From Planctomycetota bacterium (GTDB taxonomy: Bacteria > Planctomycetota > Planctomycetia > Pirellulales > Lacipirellulaceae): a stretch of 64,000 bases of DNA. Shown piece by piece: positions 8,351 through 17,100 of the stretch. The stretch is from assembly GCA_013152205.1 (NCBI GenBank), contig JAADGV010000088.1:96079-160078 (forward strand), written 5' to 3'. Below the pieces are notes generated by a model. The model was not told the origin of the DNA. It did not search any database and saw only the letters and a program-made list of their open reading frames with translations. Numbering within the stretch: position 1 is the stretch's first letter; every line of letters starts with the position of its first letter. Both the position numbers and the translations under genes were made by a program.

Positions 8351-9310
8351 ATGAACGTATTGGTATCAAGCGCCGGGCGCCGAGGAGCATTGATAAAAAT
8401 TGTGCGAAAGGCGGTCTCCAGGCGAGCGGGACGTGTGCTTGCCATTGATGCTGCGCCCTGGTCTGCGGCATGCCGACTCGCAGATGATTGGCAAATCGTA
8501 CCGCGCTGCGACGCCCCCAATTTTGTGGATGCCGTTCTGAAGTATTGTCGCCAGCAGGATATTCAACTGATCATTCCCACCTTAGACACCGAACTGGCCG
8601 TCTATTCTGAGAACAGAGACCGATTTCAAGAAAGTGGCATTACGGTCGCGGTTTCGGATCCAGCAACGATCGCTATCACCAACGACAAGTTGAAAACGGA
8701 CCAGTTCCTTCAATCCAAAAGTTTGCCGGGTGTCGAATGCGTGGATCCATTTCAAAACCCTCAGTTTCCTTTGATAATCAAACCGCGATTTGGCAGCGCT
8801 TCGAACGGAGTTCAAGTCGTCCACGATTCGGAAGAATTGGAATTCTATTTTAAAAGAACTGCCAAGCCCCTTGTTCAACAGCTTGCATCGGGTCAAGAAT
8901 ATACGGTCAACTTCTATGTTGACCTTCACCAACAGTGCCGAGTCGCTGTACCCCATAAACGGATAGAAACCCGTGGGGGTGAAGTCTCGAAATGCGTTAC
9001 CGAAAAAATCCCAGAACTTGTGGGATTAGCTCAGCAGCTTGCCCAATCGCTTCCATGTCCCTGGGGAGCAATGTGTTTCCAAGTGTTTTTTGACAGTCAG
9101 CGTAACGCACGCATCATTGAAATCAATCCTCGGTTTGGTGGAGGCTACCCCATCGCTCATCAGGCCGGCGTAGATTTCGTAGAGCTACTTATCCGAGAGG
9201 TCTTGTCAGAGCCTCTGCCAACAAGCATGCCTTGGCGAGCGGGAATTGCGATGACCCGTTGGGATGATGCCGTGTTTCTCGATCAAAGCGAATTGCAAGA
9301 CGTGGCATGA
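8351..9310 (+). CDS. ATP-grasp ligase, carbamoyl-phosphate-synthase-like
   Basis: The protein has 319 residues. The N-terminus MNVLVSSAGRRGAL is a Rossmann-like preATP-grasp fold. TNDKLKTDQFL near residue 115 and FPLIIKPRFGSASNGVQVV near 138 give the nucleotide-binding Lys segment, and RIIEINPRFGGGYP near 257 supplies the Glu and Asn metal ligands. ATP-grasp enzymes ligate a carboxylate, activated as acyl phosphate, to an amine or other nucleophile. In this locus it could attach an amino acid or other acid to a sugar or build a precursor (inference). The start at 8351 has a cgagag motif upstream, and the frame is open back to 8288. Its last four bases, ATGA, overlap the HAD gene, so the two are translationally coupled. 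Confidence 0.85.
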   Translation: MNVLVSSAGRRGALIKIVRKAVSRRAGRVLAIDAAPWSAACRLADDWQIVPRCDAPNFVDAVLKYCRQQDIQLIIPTLDTELAVYSENRDRFQESGITVAVSDPATIAITNDKLKTDQFLQSKSLPGVECVDPFQNPQFPLIIKPRFGSASNGVQVVHDSEELEFYFKRTAKPLVQQLASGQEYTVNFYVDLHQQCRVAVPHKRIETRGGEVSKCVTEKIPELVGLAQQLAQSLPCPWGAMCFQVFFDSQRNARIIEINPRFGGGYPIAHQAGVDFVELLIREVLSEPLPTSMPWRAGIAMTRWDDAVFLDQSELQDVA

Positions 9311-9972
9311 GAGACCAACGCCGAGTTTTTGTACTGGATATCGACGATACCCTGTATCTCGAACGCGATTACGTACGGAGCGGGTTTGCCGCTGTTGGGC
9401 GCATGGTGAAAGACCGATTTGGCTTCCCCTCTTTTGAAGAACATTGCCATATGCTTTTGGAGCAAGGGGTGCAGGGAGCTATTTTTGATCAAGCTCTGGC
9501 CCTTGCCAGCCTGTCATGCAACGAGAAAATCGTCAAGTCTTTAGTCGATCTCTACAGATCACACAAACCGTCAATCGCTATTTTGCAAGATGCACAAGCG
9601 TTTCTGGAAAAACCAGGGCCGATTGCTTTCATTAGCGATGGCCCGTTGATCTCTCAACAACGTAAAGCAGAATCGCTCGGCTTGCAGAAATTCTCAAATG
9701 TTCTCCTGTTGACGGATCAATGGGGTAGAGAGTTTTGGAAACCTCATCCTCGCGCCTTTGAAACCGTCGAGCAGCATTTTTCTTCTTACTCGGCGTTTAC
9801 CTACATCGGAGATAATCCGGCAAAAGATTTTATCGCCCCCAAAAACCTTGGTTGGGAAACTATTCGGATTCGTCGGCCGGGAGGATTGCACCGAGATGTT
9901 CCCAATCTTGATGCGTGTTGCCCAGATCGCGAGATTGATTCATTCGAGAAGATCTCGGCCTGTGACTGCTAG
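9307..9972 (+). CDS. HAD-superfamily hydrolase
   Basis: The 221-residue protein shows all four HAD motifs: FVLDIDDTLY at the start (nucleophile Asp11, acid Asp13), FISDGP (motif II Ser), KPHPRAF (motif III Lys) and YIGDNPAKDF (motif IV acidic pair). It should hydrolyse a phosphomonoester or act as a phosphotransferase; a sugar phosphate or the product of the coupled ATP-grasp enzyme is a plausible substrate. The start overlaps the ATP-grasp stop by four bases. The gap of 97 nt to the FkbM gene carries no other frame I trust, although that frame stays open back across the end of this gene. Confidence 0.85.
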   Translation: MRDQRRVFVLDIDDTLYLERDYVRSGFAAVGRMVKDRFGFPSFEEHCHMLLEQGVQGAIFDQALALASLSCNEKIVKSLVDLYRSHKPSIAILQDAQAFLEKPGPIAFISDGPLISQQRKAESLGLQKFSNVLLLTDQWGREFWKPHPRAFETVEQHFSSYSAFTYIGDNPAKDFIAPKNLGWETIRIRRPGGLHRDVPNLDACCPDREIDSFEKISACDC

Positions 9973-10069
9973 CGGAAGTGCTCTTCCATTCAAAGTGTGT
10001 TGTTTCTACGATGCGTCGAACTTTCATAGAGAGCCCTGGCCGAAGTCGACATTTCATTGGAGAGTGGCG

Positions 10070-10945
10070 ATGTTACCTAACCCAATTTATAAACTCTACA
10101 AGTCGCCACTGCTCCGTCGCATATTTCTGCCACTCCTATCTCGGCTGAACCTCGGAGACATTCATATTCGGCACCACTACACCGGATGCCGTTTTCTCAT
10201 ACACTCCTTTCAACATAAGGGGTACTGGTTTCACGGCAGACGTCGCGAAGAAGAAACCATGGCATTTTTCCAACAGGCGATAAAGGAAGGCGACACCGTG
10301 CTAGAGGTTGGTGGACACGTCGGATACTTGTCCGTTTTCTTTGACAATCTCGTTGGTGAGTCAGGCAAGGTTGTCGTTTTCGAGCCTGGAGAGAATAATC
10401 TCAAATATATTCAAGCCAATACCTTGGGATTGCCTTCCATCGAAATAGTAAAGAGTGCGGTGTCCAACACAGATGGAACCGCAACTTTTTTTGAGGAATC
10501 TTTAACGGGGCAAAATAACTCGCTTGTCGTTGACTACAAGGTTTTTTACAAGAATCGTGCCAATGCTTATTCGTCAGCAAAATACTCCCGTCGCGAGGTA
10601 GCGACGGTTCGATTGGATACGTTTTGCAACGAACGCGAACTGAGTCCAAATGTCATCAAAATTGATATTGAGGGTGCCGAGTTGATGGCACTCGAAAGCG
10701 GCTCTCAAATGTTCACCAAAAGCAAGCCTTTGTTAATGGTGGAAGTAACGAGGCAGGAAAAGCAAGTCTTCGATTTTTTAACCGGGCTTGGCTACCAGCT
10801 TTTCTCGCCTGAAGGCCAGCAGGTACTCAACGCAGGAGACATTGACGGTAACCTCTGTGCAATCCACCCCGATAAGCACCACGAACGGTTGAATGGCAGC
10901 AAATGGGAAAGTAAATGCAACTTGGCTGAATCCTTGGGTGTCTAA
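10070..10945 (+). CDS. FkbM-family methyltransferase
   Basis: About 291 residues. After a basic N-terminus with KGYWFHGRRREEET, the motif VLEVGGHVGYLSVFF gives SAM motif I, VVVFEPGENN motif II, and VIKIDIEGAELMALESG the hallmark D(I/V)EGxE segment of the FkbM family. Such enzymes O-methylate sugars in glycolipids and capsules. ATG 10070 is preferred because ttggagag stands eight bases upstream; the frame is open much further upstream, through the HAD gene, but that extension is out of family and has no coding character. Together with the zinc-ribbon methyltransferase and the fusion protein it makes three methyltransferases in the locus, so the glycan is likely methylated at more than one position. 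Confidence 0.85.
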   Translation: MLPNPIYKLYKSPLLRRIFLPLLSRLNLGDIHIRHHYTGCRFLIHSFQHKGYWFHGRRREEETMAFFQQAIKEGDTVLEVGGHVGYLSVFFDNLVGESGKVVVFEPGENNLKYIQANTLGLPSIEIVKSAVSNTDGTATFFEESLTGQNNSLVVDYKVFYKNRANAYSSAKYSRREVATVRLDTFCNERELSPNVIKIDIEGAELMALESGSQMFTKSKPLLMVEVTRQEKQVFDFLTGLGYQLFSPEGQQVLNAGDIDGNLCAIHPDKHHERLNGSKWESKCNLAESLGV

Positions 10946-10993
10946 ATAGAAGTCAACATTCAAGAATGTATTTATTAGTACTCTTTTTTGGGA

Positions 10994-11695
10994 ATGATAA
11001 AAGACAGGCAGAGACAGCAAGACATGGCTTTTCATCCGACGTTCTATTCTCGTTTTGGTAAACGATGGCTTGACGTAGTGGTCGCTACGTCCTTGTTGGT
11101 GTGCTTGTCGCCTTTGCTTTGCCTCCTTCATCTATTCGTAAAGATCAAAATGAGGTCTCCAGCGATTTTTGTGCAAGAGCGACTTGGGAAAGATGGAATT
11201 CCGTTCAAGCTATTCAAGTTTTGCTCGATGACCAACGAACGAGATGAAGCAGGGGAATTGTTGCCTGATTCGCGGAGGTTGACTTCGTTTGGAAGGCTTT
11301 TGCGAAGCACAAGCCTTGATGAGCTTCCCGGGTTCTGGAATGTGTTGCTTGGTGACATGAGTCTTGTAGGGCCTCGGCCTTTGTTGGTGCAGTACCGCAG
11401 GCTGTACACCCCAGAGCAAGCAAAGCGTCACGATGTCAAACCGGGCATCACTGGGTGGTCGCAAGTCAACGGACGAAACGCACTTGCGTGGGAAGACCGA
11501 TTTCGACAGGACCAATGGTATGTTCAAAATCTATCCTTGTGGCTAGATATCAAAATTTTATTCTTCACACTAAAAGTCATTGTTTCACGGCAAGGGATTA
11601 ACGCGGAGTCGCACGAAACAATGCCCAAGTTTACCGGTTCACCAGAAAATGAGAGTCAGGACCATTTCGACAATCAACAGAGAAAAGCGGCATGA
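10994..11695 (+). CDS. PglC-type phosphoglycosyl transferase (initiating sugar transferase)
   Basis: The 233-residue monotopic PGT (PF02397) has one hydrophobic reentrant helix, RWLDVVVATSLLVCLSPLL. The catalytic Asp-Glu dyad lies in STSLDELPGFWNVLLGD, followed by MSLVGPRPLL and KPGITGWSQVNGR. It transfers a phospho-sugar from a UDP-sugar to undecaprenyl phosphate, starting repeat-unit assembly on the cytoplasmic leaflet. Short length without a Wzx-like N-terminal domain matches the PglC/EpsL group. One oddity is that the usual KFR(T/S)M segment reads FKFCSM, so the conserved Arg is Cys. ATG 10994 is used; TTG 10988 and ATG 11024 are alternatives. Its TGA overlaps the ATG of the aminotransferase, supporting a shared product stream. 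Confidence 0.9.
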   Translation: MIKDRQRQQDMAFHPTFYSRFGKRWLDVVVATSLLVCLSPLLCLLHLFVKIKMRSPAIFVQERLGKDGIPFKLFKFCSMTNERDEAGELLPDSRRLTSFGRLLRSTSLDELPGFWNVLLGDMSLVGPRPLLVQYRRLYTPEQAKRHDVKPGITGWSQVNGRNALAWEDRFRQDQWYVQNLSLWLDIKILFFTLKVIVSRQGINAESHETMPKFTGSPENESQDHFDNQQRKAA

Positions 11696-12852
11696 CAACC
11701 AACCTCACACAGCGAATTTTTTTATCTCCACCCCACATGTCGCCGGTTGATCGAACCTTGTTGATTGAGGCGTTTGATTCGAACTGGATTGCCCCTTGTG
11801 GTCCCCAGGTTGACGCATTCGAACGCGAGTTTGCGGAAGCGTTGGACATTCCCTATGCCGTAGCACTTTCAAGTGGCACGGCTGCGTTGCATTTAGCCTT
11901 GCTTGCTGCAGGAGTTGATTCGGGAGATACCGTCCTCACCTCAACATTGACGTTTGTTGCTACCGCGAATGCGATTCGATACGTAGGAGCAAATCCCGTT
12001 TTCATAGATAGCGACCGCAGCAGCTGGAACATGGACCCAGGACTGTTGGAAACTGAGTTGAAACGCCTCGCAACCCTTGGCCAATGCCCGGCTGCGGTAG
12101 TCACGGTTGATATCCTCGGACAGTGCGCGGACTACGAGAGGATTGCCGAAATCTGTCGTCGCTACGGTGTTCCGCTCATTGAGGATGCCGCCGAGTCGCT
12201 TGGTGCAACCTATGGAGATCAAGCAGCCGGAACGCTTGGGGATATCGGGTGTTTTTCATTCAATGGCAACAAAATTATCACAACCAGCGGCGGAGGCATG
12301 TTGGTCACACGTGAGAAGAAGATTGCCGATTATGTTCGGCATTTGGCCTCTCAGGCACGGCGGCCCGTCTCTCATTATGAACATGAAGAAATAGGGTTCA
12401 ACTATCGACTGAGTGGCCTGCTTTCCGCAGTCGGAAGAGGGCAGCTTTCCGTCCTGACCGAACGGGTAAAACAGCGCCGAGCCAATTTTCAGTTTTACCA
12501 TGACGCGTTAAAAGAACTTCCTGGAATTGAATTTATGCCAGAAGCTAGCTTCGGATACAGCACACGCTGGCTGACAGCAATGCTCGTCAACCCCGATCAA
12601 CTTGGGGTAACTGCAGACGACCTCCGTCTTGCACTTGAGACTGAAAATATAGAGGCACGTCGGATTTGGAAGCCGATGCACCTGCAGCCGGTCTACGCAG
12701 ATTGTCGCGTTTGCGGCGGGAATGTGTCGGATGAGTTTTTTGAGTATGGACTTTGTCTTCCTAGTGGCTCGTCGTTGACGGAAGAAGATCGTGAGCGGGT
12801 TGTAAAGGTCATTTTGGCGACCGTGGAGCAAGGATTATCCAAAGCTGCTTAA
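11692..12852 (+). CDS. DegT/DnrJ/EryC1 aminotransferase, PglE-like
   Basis: The 386-residue protein is a PLP enzyme of the sugar aminotransferase family. It shows ALSSGTAALHLAL (phosphate/PLP loop), LIEDAAESLG (PLP-binding Asp) and the lysine segment FSFNGNKIITTSGGGMLV, which closely fits PglE-type enzymes that aminate UDP-4-keto-6-deoxy-GlcNAc. LRHLASQARRP and GFNYRLSGLLSAVG follow as usual. The start ATG overlaps the PGT stop by four bases. A matching UDP-GlcNAc 4,6-dehydratase (PglF) and acetyltransferase (PglD) are not visible here and would have to lie outside the window. The pairing suggests that the first sugar is a bacillosamine-like amino sugar (inference). Confidence 0.9.
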   Translation: MTTNLTQRIFLSPPHMSPVDRTLLIEAFDSNWIAPCGPQVDAFEREFAEALDIPYAVALSSGTAALHLALLAAGVDSGDTVLTSTLTFVATANAIRYVGANPVFIDSDRSSWNMDPGLLETELKRLATLGQCPAAVVTVDILGQCADYERIAEICRRYGVPLIEDAAESLGATYGDQAAGTLGDIGCFSFNGNKIITTSGGGMLVTREKKIADYVRHLASQARRPVSHYEHEEIGFNYRLSGLLSAVGRGQLSVLTERVKQRRANFQFYHDALKELPGIEFMPEASFGYSTRWLTAMLVNPDQLGVTADDLRLALETENIEARRIWKPMHLQPVYADCRVCGGNVSDEFFEYGLCLPSGSSLTEEDRERVVKVILATVEQGLSKAA

Positions 12853-12917
12853 TACACCTGCGCAAGAAGTTTAACCACGACGACACGACGCACCTTACAA
12901 AAAGAAAGAAGAGTAGG

Positions 12918-14138
12918 TTGGCAACAGCGCAGGAAAAGCCGCTAATCGTCTATGTGACAACCCATGCTAAGAGCGCTAGGCTGATGCTCGTTGGGCAACT
13001 GGCTTTTTTGCGCCGTCAGGGATTTGAGGTAGTGATCATTTGTTCGCCAGATGGAGCGCTCGACGAATTTACTCAACGCGAAGGAGTCGTAGTTTATCCC
13101 GTCAAAATGAATCGGGAGTTGAGTCCGTTACAAGATTTAGTTGCCCTTTTTCATCTCTATCGTCTCTTCGCTCGCCTAAAACCTCAGATCGTCAACGCGG
13201 GAACTCCCAAGGCTGGGCTTTTAGGGATGATTGCCGCGTTGCTGGCGTTTGTCCCTATACGTATCTATACGTTGCGAGGCCTACGGCTCGAAACAACCCG
13301 TGGCTGGAAACGAAGACTCCTTCAAACGACCGAAAAAATTGCCTCAGCATGTTCGCATCAGGTTCTCTGTAACAGCGAAAGCTTACGACAACTTTATGTG
13401 CAGTTGGGACTTGCCAAGCACGCCAAGACCACTGTCTTGGCAGCAGGCTCGGGAAACGGAGTCGACGGCGCTCGATTTCAATTTACCAAAGACCAGCTCA
13501 AGCAAGCTCAGATTAACCGAGCAAAAATGGGAATCGCTCGTGACTGTCGGGTCATCGGTTTCGTAGGCCGCTTGACCAAAGACAAAGGCATCATCGAGCT
13601 TGTGGAAGCGTTTGAGCAAATCGCCGCGAAGAACTCGTCGGTTCACCTGCTTCTTATTGGAGGATTTGAGCCGGGAGATGCGATCCCTGAAAGCACGGTT
13701 AACGCGATTGCGAAGAACTCTCGTATTTCCGTAACAGGACTTGTCTTGGATACGACACTCTATTATTCCCAATTTGATTTGGTCGTGCTTCCATCCTACC
13801 GCGAGGGTTTCCCCAATGTTGCGTTAGAGGCTGCCGCAGCGGCGTTGCCCGTGGTTGGCTACCGAGCAACGGGCACCGTCGACGCGGTGCAAGATGGCAT
13901 AACAGGTCGGCTTGTTCCGATCGGGTGCGTTGAGTCATTAGCAGACGCAATCCAGGAATTTATTGACGATCCCGAGTTGTCACGCCGCTACGGTAAAGCA
14001 GGAAGGCGACGAGTAGACAAAAGCTTTCTCCGGGAAAAAGTCTGGCAAGCTTGGGCCGACTGCTATCGACAGCATCTCAAAAAGCAAGGCTGCGAACCGA
14101 GCATTGGTACTGTTGAACGACATTGCGATGCCGCATAA
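12918..14138 (+). CDS. Family 4 glycosyltransferase
   Basis: The 406-residue protein has a GT-B fold. The N-lobe begins IVYVTTHAKSARLMLVGQL, VNAGTPKAGLLGM follows, and the C-lobe opens with VIGFVGRLTKDKGI. The nucleotide-binding signature is PSYREGFPNVALEAAAAALP with the E-x7-E spacing. SGNGVDGARF fits GT4 enzymes that add the second sugar, such as PglA-like proteins. The start is read as TTG 12918 with gaagag upstream; no in-frame ATG precedes the conserved N-terminus. The 65-nt gap before it contains accacgacgacacgacg, possibly a worn half of the dispersed accacgg family. It is the last gene of the plus-strand glycan series and ends 4 nt from the convergent protease gene. Confidence 0.88.
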   Translation: MATAQEKPLIVYVTTHAKSARLMLVGQLAFLRRQGFEVVIICSPDGALDEFTQREGVVVYPVKMNRELSPLQDLVALFHLYRLFARLKPQIVNAGTPKAGLLGMIAALLAFVPIRIYTLRGLRLETTRGWKRRLLQTTEKIASACSHQVLCNSESLRQLYVQLGLAKHAKTTVLAAGSGNGVDGARFQFTKDQLKQAQINRAKMGIARDCRVIGFVGRLTKDKGIIELVEAFEQIAAKNSSVHLLLIGGFEPGDAIPESTVNAIAKNSRISVTGLVLDTTLYYSQFDLVVLPSYREGFPNVALEAAAAALPVVGYRATGTVDAVQDGITGRLVPIGCVESLADAIQEFIDDPELSRRYGKAGRRRVDKSFLREKVWQAWADCYRQHLKKQGCEPSIGTVERHCDAA

Positions 14139-14142
14139 TCTC

Positions 14143-17100
14143 TCACGAAGCACCAAATTCTTCGTAGAGGTAGTCAATGACCAGGGGATCTACGTCGACA
14201 AACGCTCCCCCTTCAACGGTAGCGACGAGCTTGTCGAAGCTGTAGGCATTCTGAGTCGAGGTCTGGCGGGTGACCTGTACTAAATTGTTTTGGCCAAAAA
14301 GCGATTCGTCTTGATACACTCGGTCGATCAATACTTGATCATATCCACTTGAAGCAAAGGCATTGGTCTGTTCGAAGCCCTTGGCAAAGTTGTAGTATCC
14401 ATTACCCTCGAGCGTTTGGCTATCGGTGCCAACTCGAAGAATGTCGTTTCCAAGTGAATCGTACAAAAATGCCTGATCCGTTCCCCCTGCGGTAGCATAG
14501 GCGTTGACTTGTCCAAAACCGCGAACATAGTTGTAGAATTCGCTGTTCGCGCCTAACATCACTGCGTAGTCAGGGAGGCCATAGAACAGGTCGTTGCCGG
14601 CCGAGTCGTACAGGTAAGCGCGGTCATTTCCGCCAGCAGTAGCACGAGCGTCAACTCGGTCGAAGCCGCGAACATAGTTATAGAATTCGCTGTTCTCGTC
14701 GAGCATCACGGCGTAGTCAGGGAGGCCATAGAACAGGTCGTTGCCGGCCGAATCGTACAGGGTGGCTCGGTCGTTACCACCGGCGGTTGCACGAGCGTCG
14801 ACTCGGTCGAATCCTCGTGCATAGTTGATAAACTCGCTGTTCTCACCAACCATCACCGCGTATTCAGGCAAACCATAGAACCGGTCGTCGCCAGATGAGT
14901 CGTAAAGGGTGGCACGGTCGTTGCCTCCAGCGGTAGCATAGGCATCGACTCGTCCGAAGCCTCGTGCATAGTTGATAAACTCGCTGTTCTCACCAACCAT
15001 CACCGCGTATTCAGGCAAACCATAGAACCGGTCGTTGCCAGAGGAGTCGTATAGGTAAGCACGGTCGTTGCCCCCAGCAGTAGCATAGGCATCGACTCGA
15101 TCGAATCCTCGTGCATAGTTGGCAAACTCACTGTTCTCACCAAGTATCACCGCGTACTCAGGCAGAGCATAGAACCGGTCGTTGCCAGACGAATCGTACA
15201 GGTAAGCACGGTCATTTCCCCCGGCGGTGGCATACGCGTCGACTCGGTCAAAGCCTTGCGCGTAATTGTAGTAACCGTTGCCAGCAAATCGAGCCCATGT
15301 TGAATATGCTTTGAACGAGTCATCCCCTGCTGAATCGTATAGCGTGGCGCTATCGTCTCCTCCGGCCGTTGCGTAAGCGTAGACTCTGCTAAAACCGGTC
15401 ACGCGATTGTCGTATCCTGAGCCAACGAGGGATGCCGAGTCGGGGGTAGCTGTGAACAGGTCGTCACCGACAGAATCGTAGAGATTCGCCCGGTCGTTGC
15501 CTCCCCCGCCATATACGTCAACATCCTCGACATTCAACGCGTTGACCGTAAACCCTGCGCCAACCAACGTCGCATCGCCCACCCGGAGCGTTGCCATCTC
15601 GTCGCCTGCGGTGCCGGTCATCGTGATCGAATCAACACCGGCGCCACCATCAAAATTAACCTCCGTAATCGCGATTGAAGCAAAACCGTAGGTGACGCCG
15701 TTGACGCTCACTTGATGCGTGTTGCCTGCGGCGAATGAAAAGGTGTCGGCTGCGGAGGTGCCCGCTACGTTCACCGTTGTGCCGCTGAGCGTAACTAAAT
15801 TTGTCAGTCGGAAATCAACATCCGCATTCGAACCTAAGACGCGAACGAAGAACTCTTCGCCAGCGGTTGCATAGGTGTCGACTCGCGATTGGCCATTCAC
15901 CGCATTGCCAGTGTCGACTTGTGTGAGATTCGTATCGTAAAGCTCTAGGCTAATCTGGCCACCGGCGACGTCGAAGAGGCCCTCTGCGGTGAGGTAGCCG
16001 TTGCTGGTGGCTTCGATGCGATACCAGGTATCGTTGGTTGCCGAGACTCCCTGCAATTGCGAGAACGAAACGGCTCCCCAATCAGTAAACGTGAACGAAG
16101 ACGCTGACGTGACATTGAAATCGTAGTAGCCTAGCCCATCGCTTGAAGAAAAACCAACCGTATACTCCTGCCCTGCTACAACATTGACCGTCAAGCTACT
16201 CCCGTCGACCGCAAGAACACTCAGGCTTTGCGTACCATTCACCAACCACGAAGCGGCAAGATTATTCGTCGTGTTAGTTGTCTCGAATGTTACCGTCCCG
16301 GTGCTACCCGCGGTGAAGGAAAAGTAGTCGACGTCGCCAAGCGTCGCGATCGCGCCGCTCATCGCCATTGGGCCGTTAACTGCTCCAAGATTGTAGGCCG
16401 AGGCCACCGTCGAACCGTAATCGTCCGTCGGCATCAAATCGTCGATAGCCGCTTCAAGATTCAGTCGACTGTACGATTGATTGGTCACCGAGTCGAAAAC
16501 CGAGTCAGCCGTGGCCATCATCTGGTTGTAAATCATGTCCTGCGTGATGTTCGTATAGCCGACGAATTCCATCGCTTCGCGAACAAGCATACTTGCACCA
16601 GCAACATAGGGTGCGGCCATACTTGTACCAGACATCGTGGCATAGTCGTCATTGATGCCGTCGTTGTTGCCCGAATAGTCGGGCACGGTGCTGGTGATCC
16701 ATCGGCCCGGAGCAGCGATCGCCCGCGTGCTGCGTTGGCTAAAATAGCTGAGTTGACCATTGTCGTCGGTCGACATGACCGGGATGACGTAGGAACTCGC
16801 TGCCGGATAGCTCAACCCCGCGGCGTTGTAGCTCGTAAAACTATTGCCCGCTGAAACAGCGATGAAAATACCGTCCGCTTCAAGGTGGGCAAACTCATCT
16901 TCCAAATTCGCCCAACTAGGGATCGTTTCTGCGTTCCAGCCAGAGACACCCAACGATAGGTTGACGGTTGTGATCGGGTTTTCAAAACTGTTTTTATTGT
17001 CATGAACCCAGTTGAGGGCATTTTCGACCCAAGAAAAATACCCGGCCCCGGCATCGTCGAAGACTCTCAGCGCAACGAGATCGACACCCGGCGCAACCCC

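Noticed and set aside
8002..8520. A 172-residue minus-strand frame across the methyltransferase/ATP-grasp junction
   Set aside because: It is antisense to two well-supported genes and has no domain character.
9758..10069. An N-terminal extension of the FkbM methyltransferase across the HAD gene
   Set aside because: The extension overlaps a fully conserved HAD domain, and ATG 10070 has a good ribosome site at the family start.
14340..15530. CRISPR-like regular repeats
   Set aside because: The period is about 147 bp with continuous coding frame and no unique spacers; it is a protein tandem repeat.
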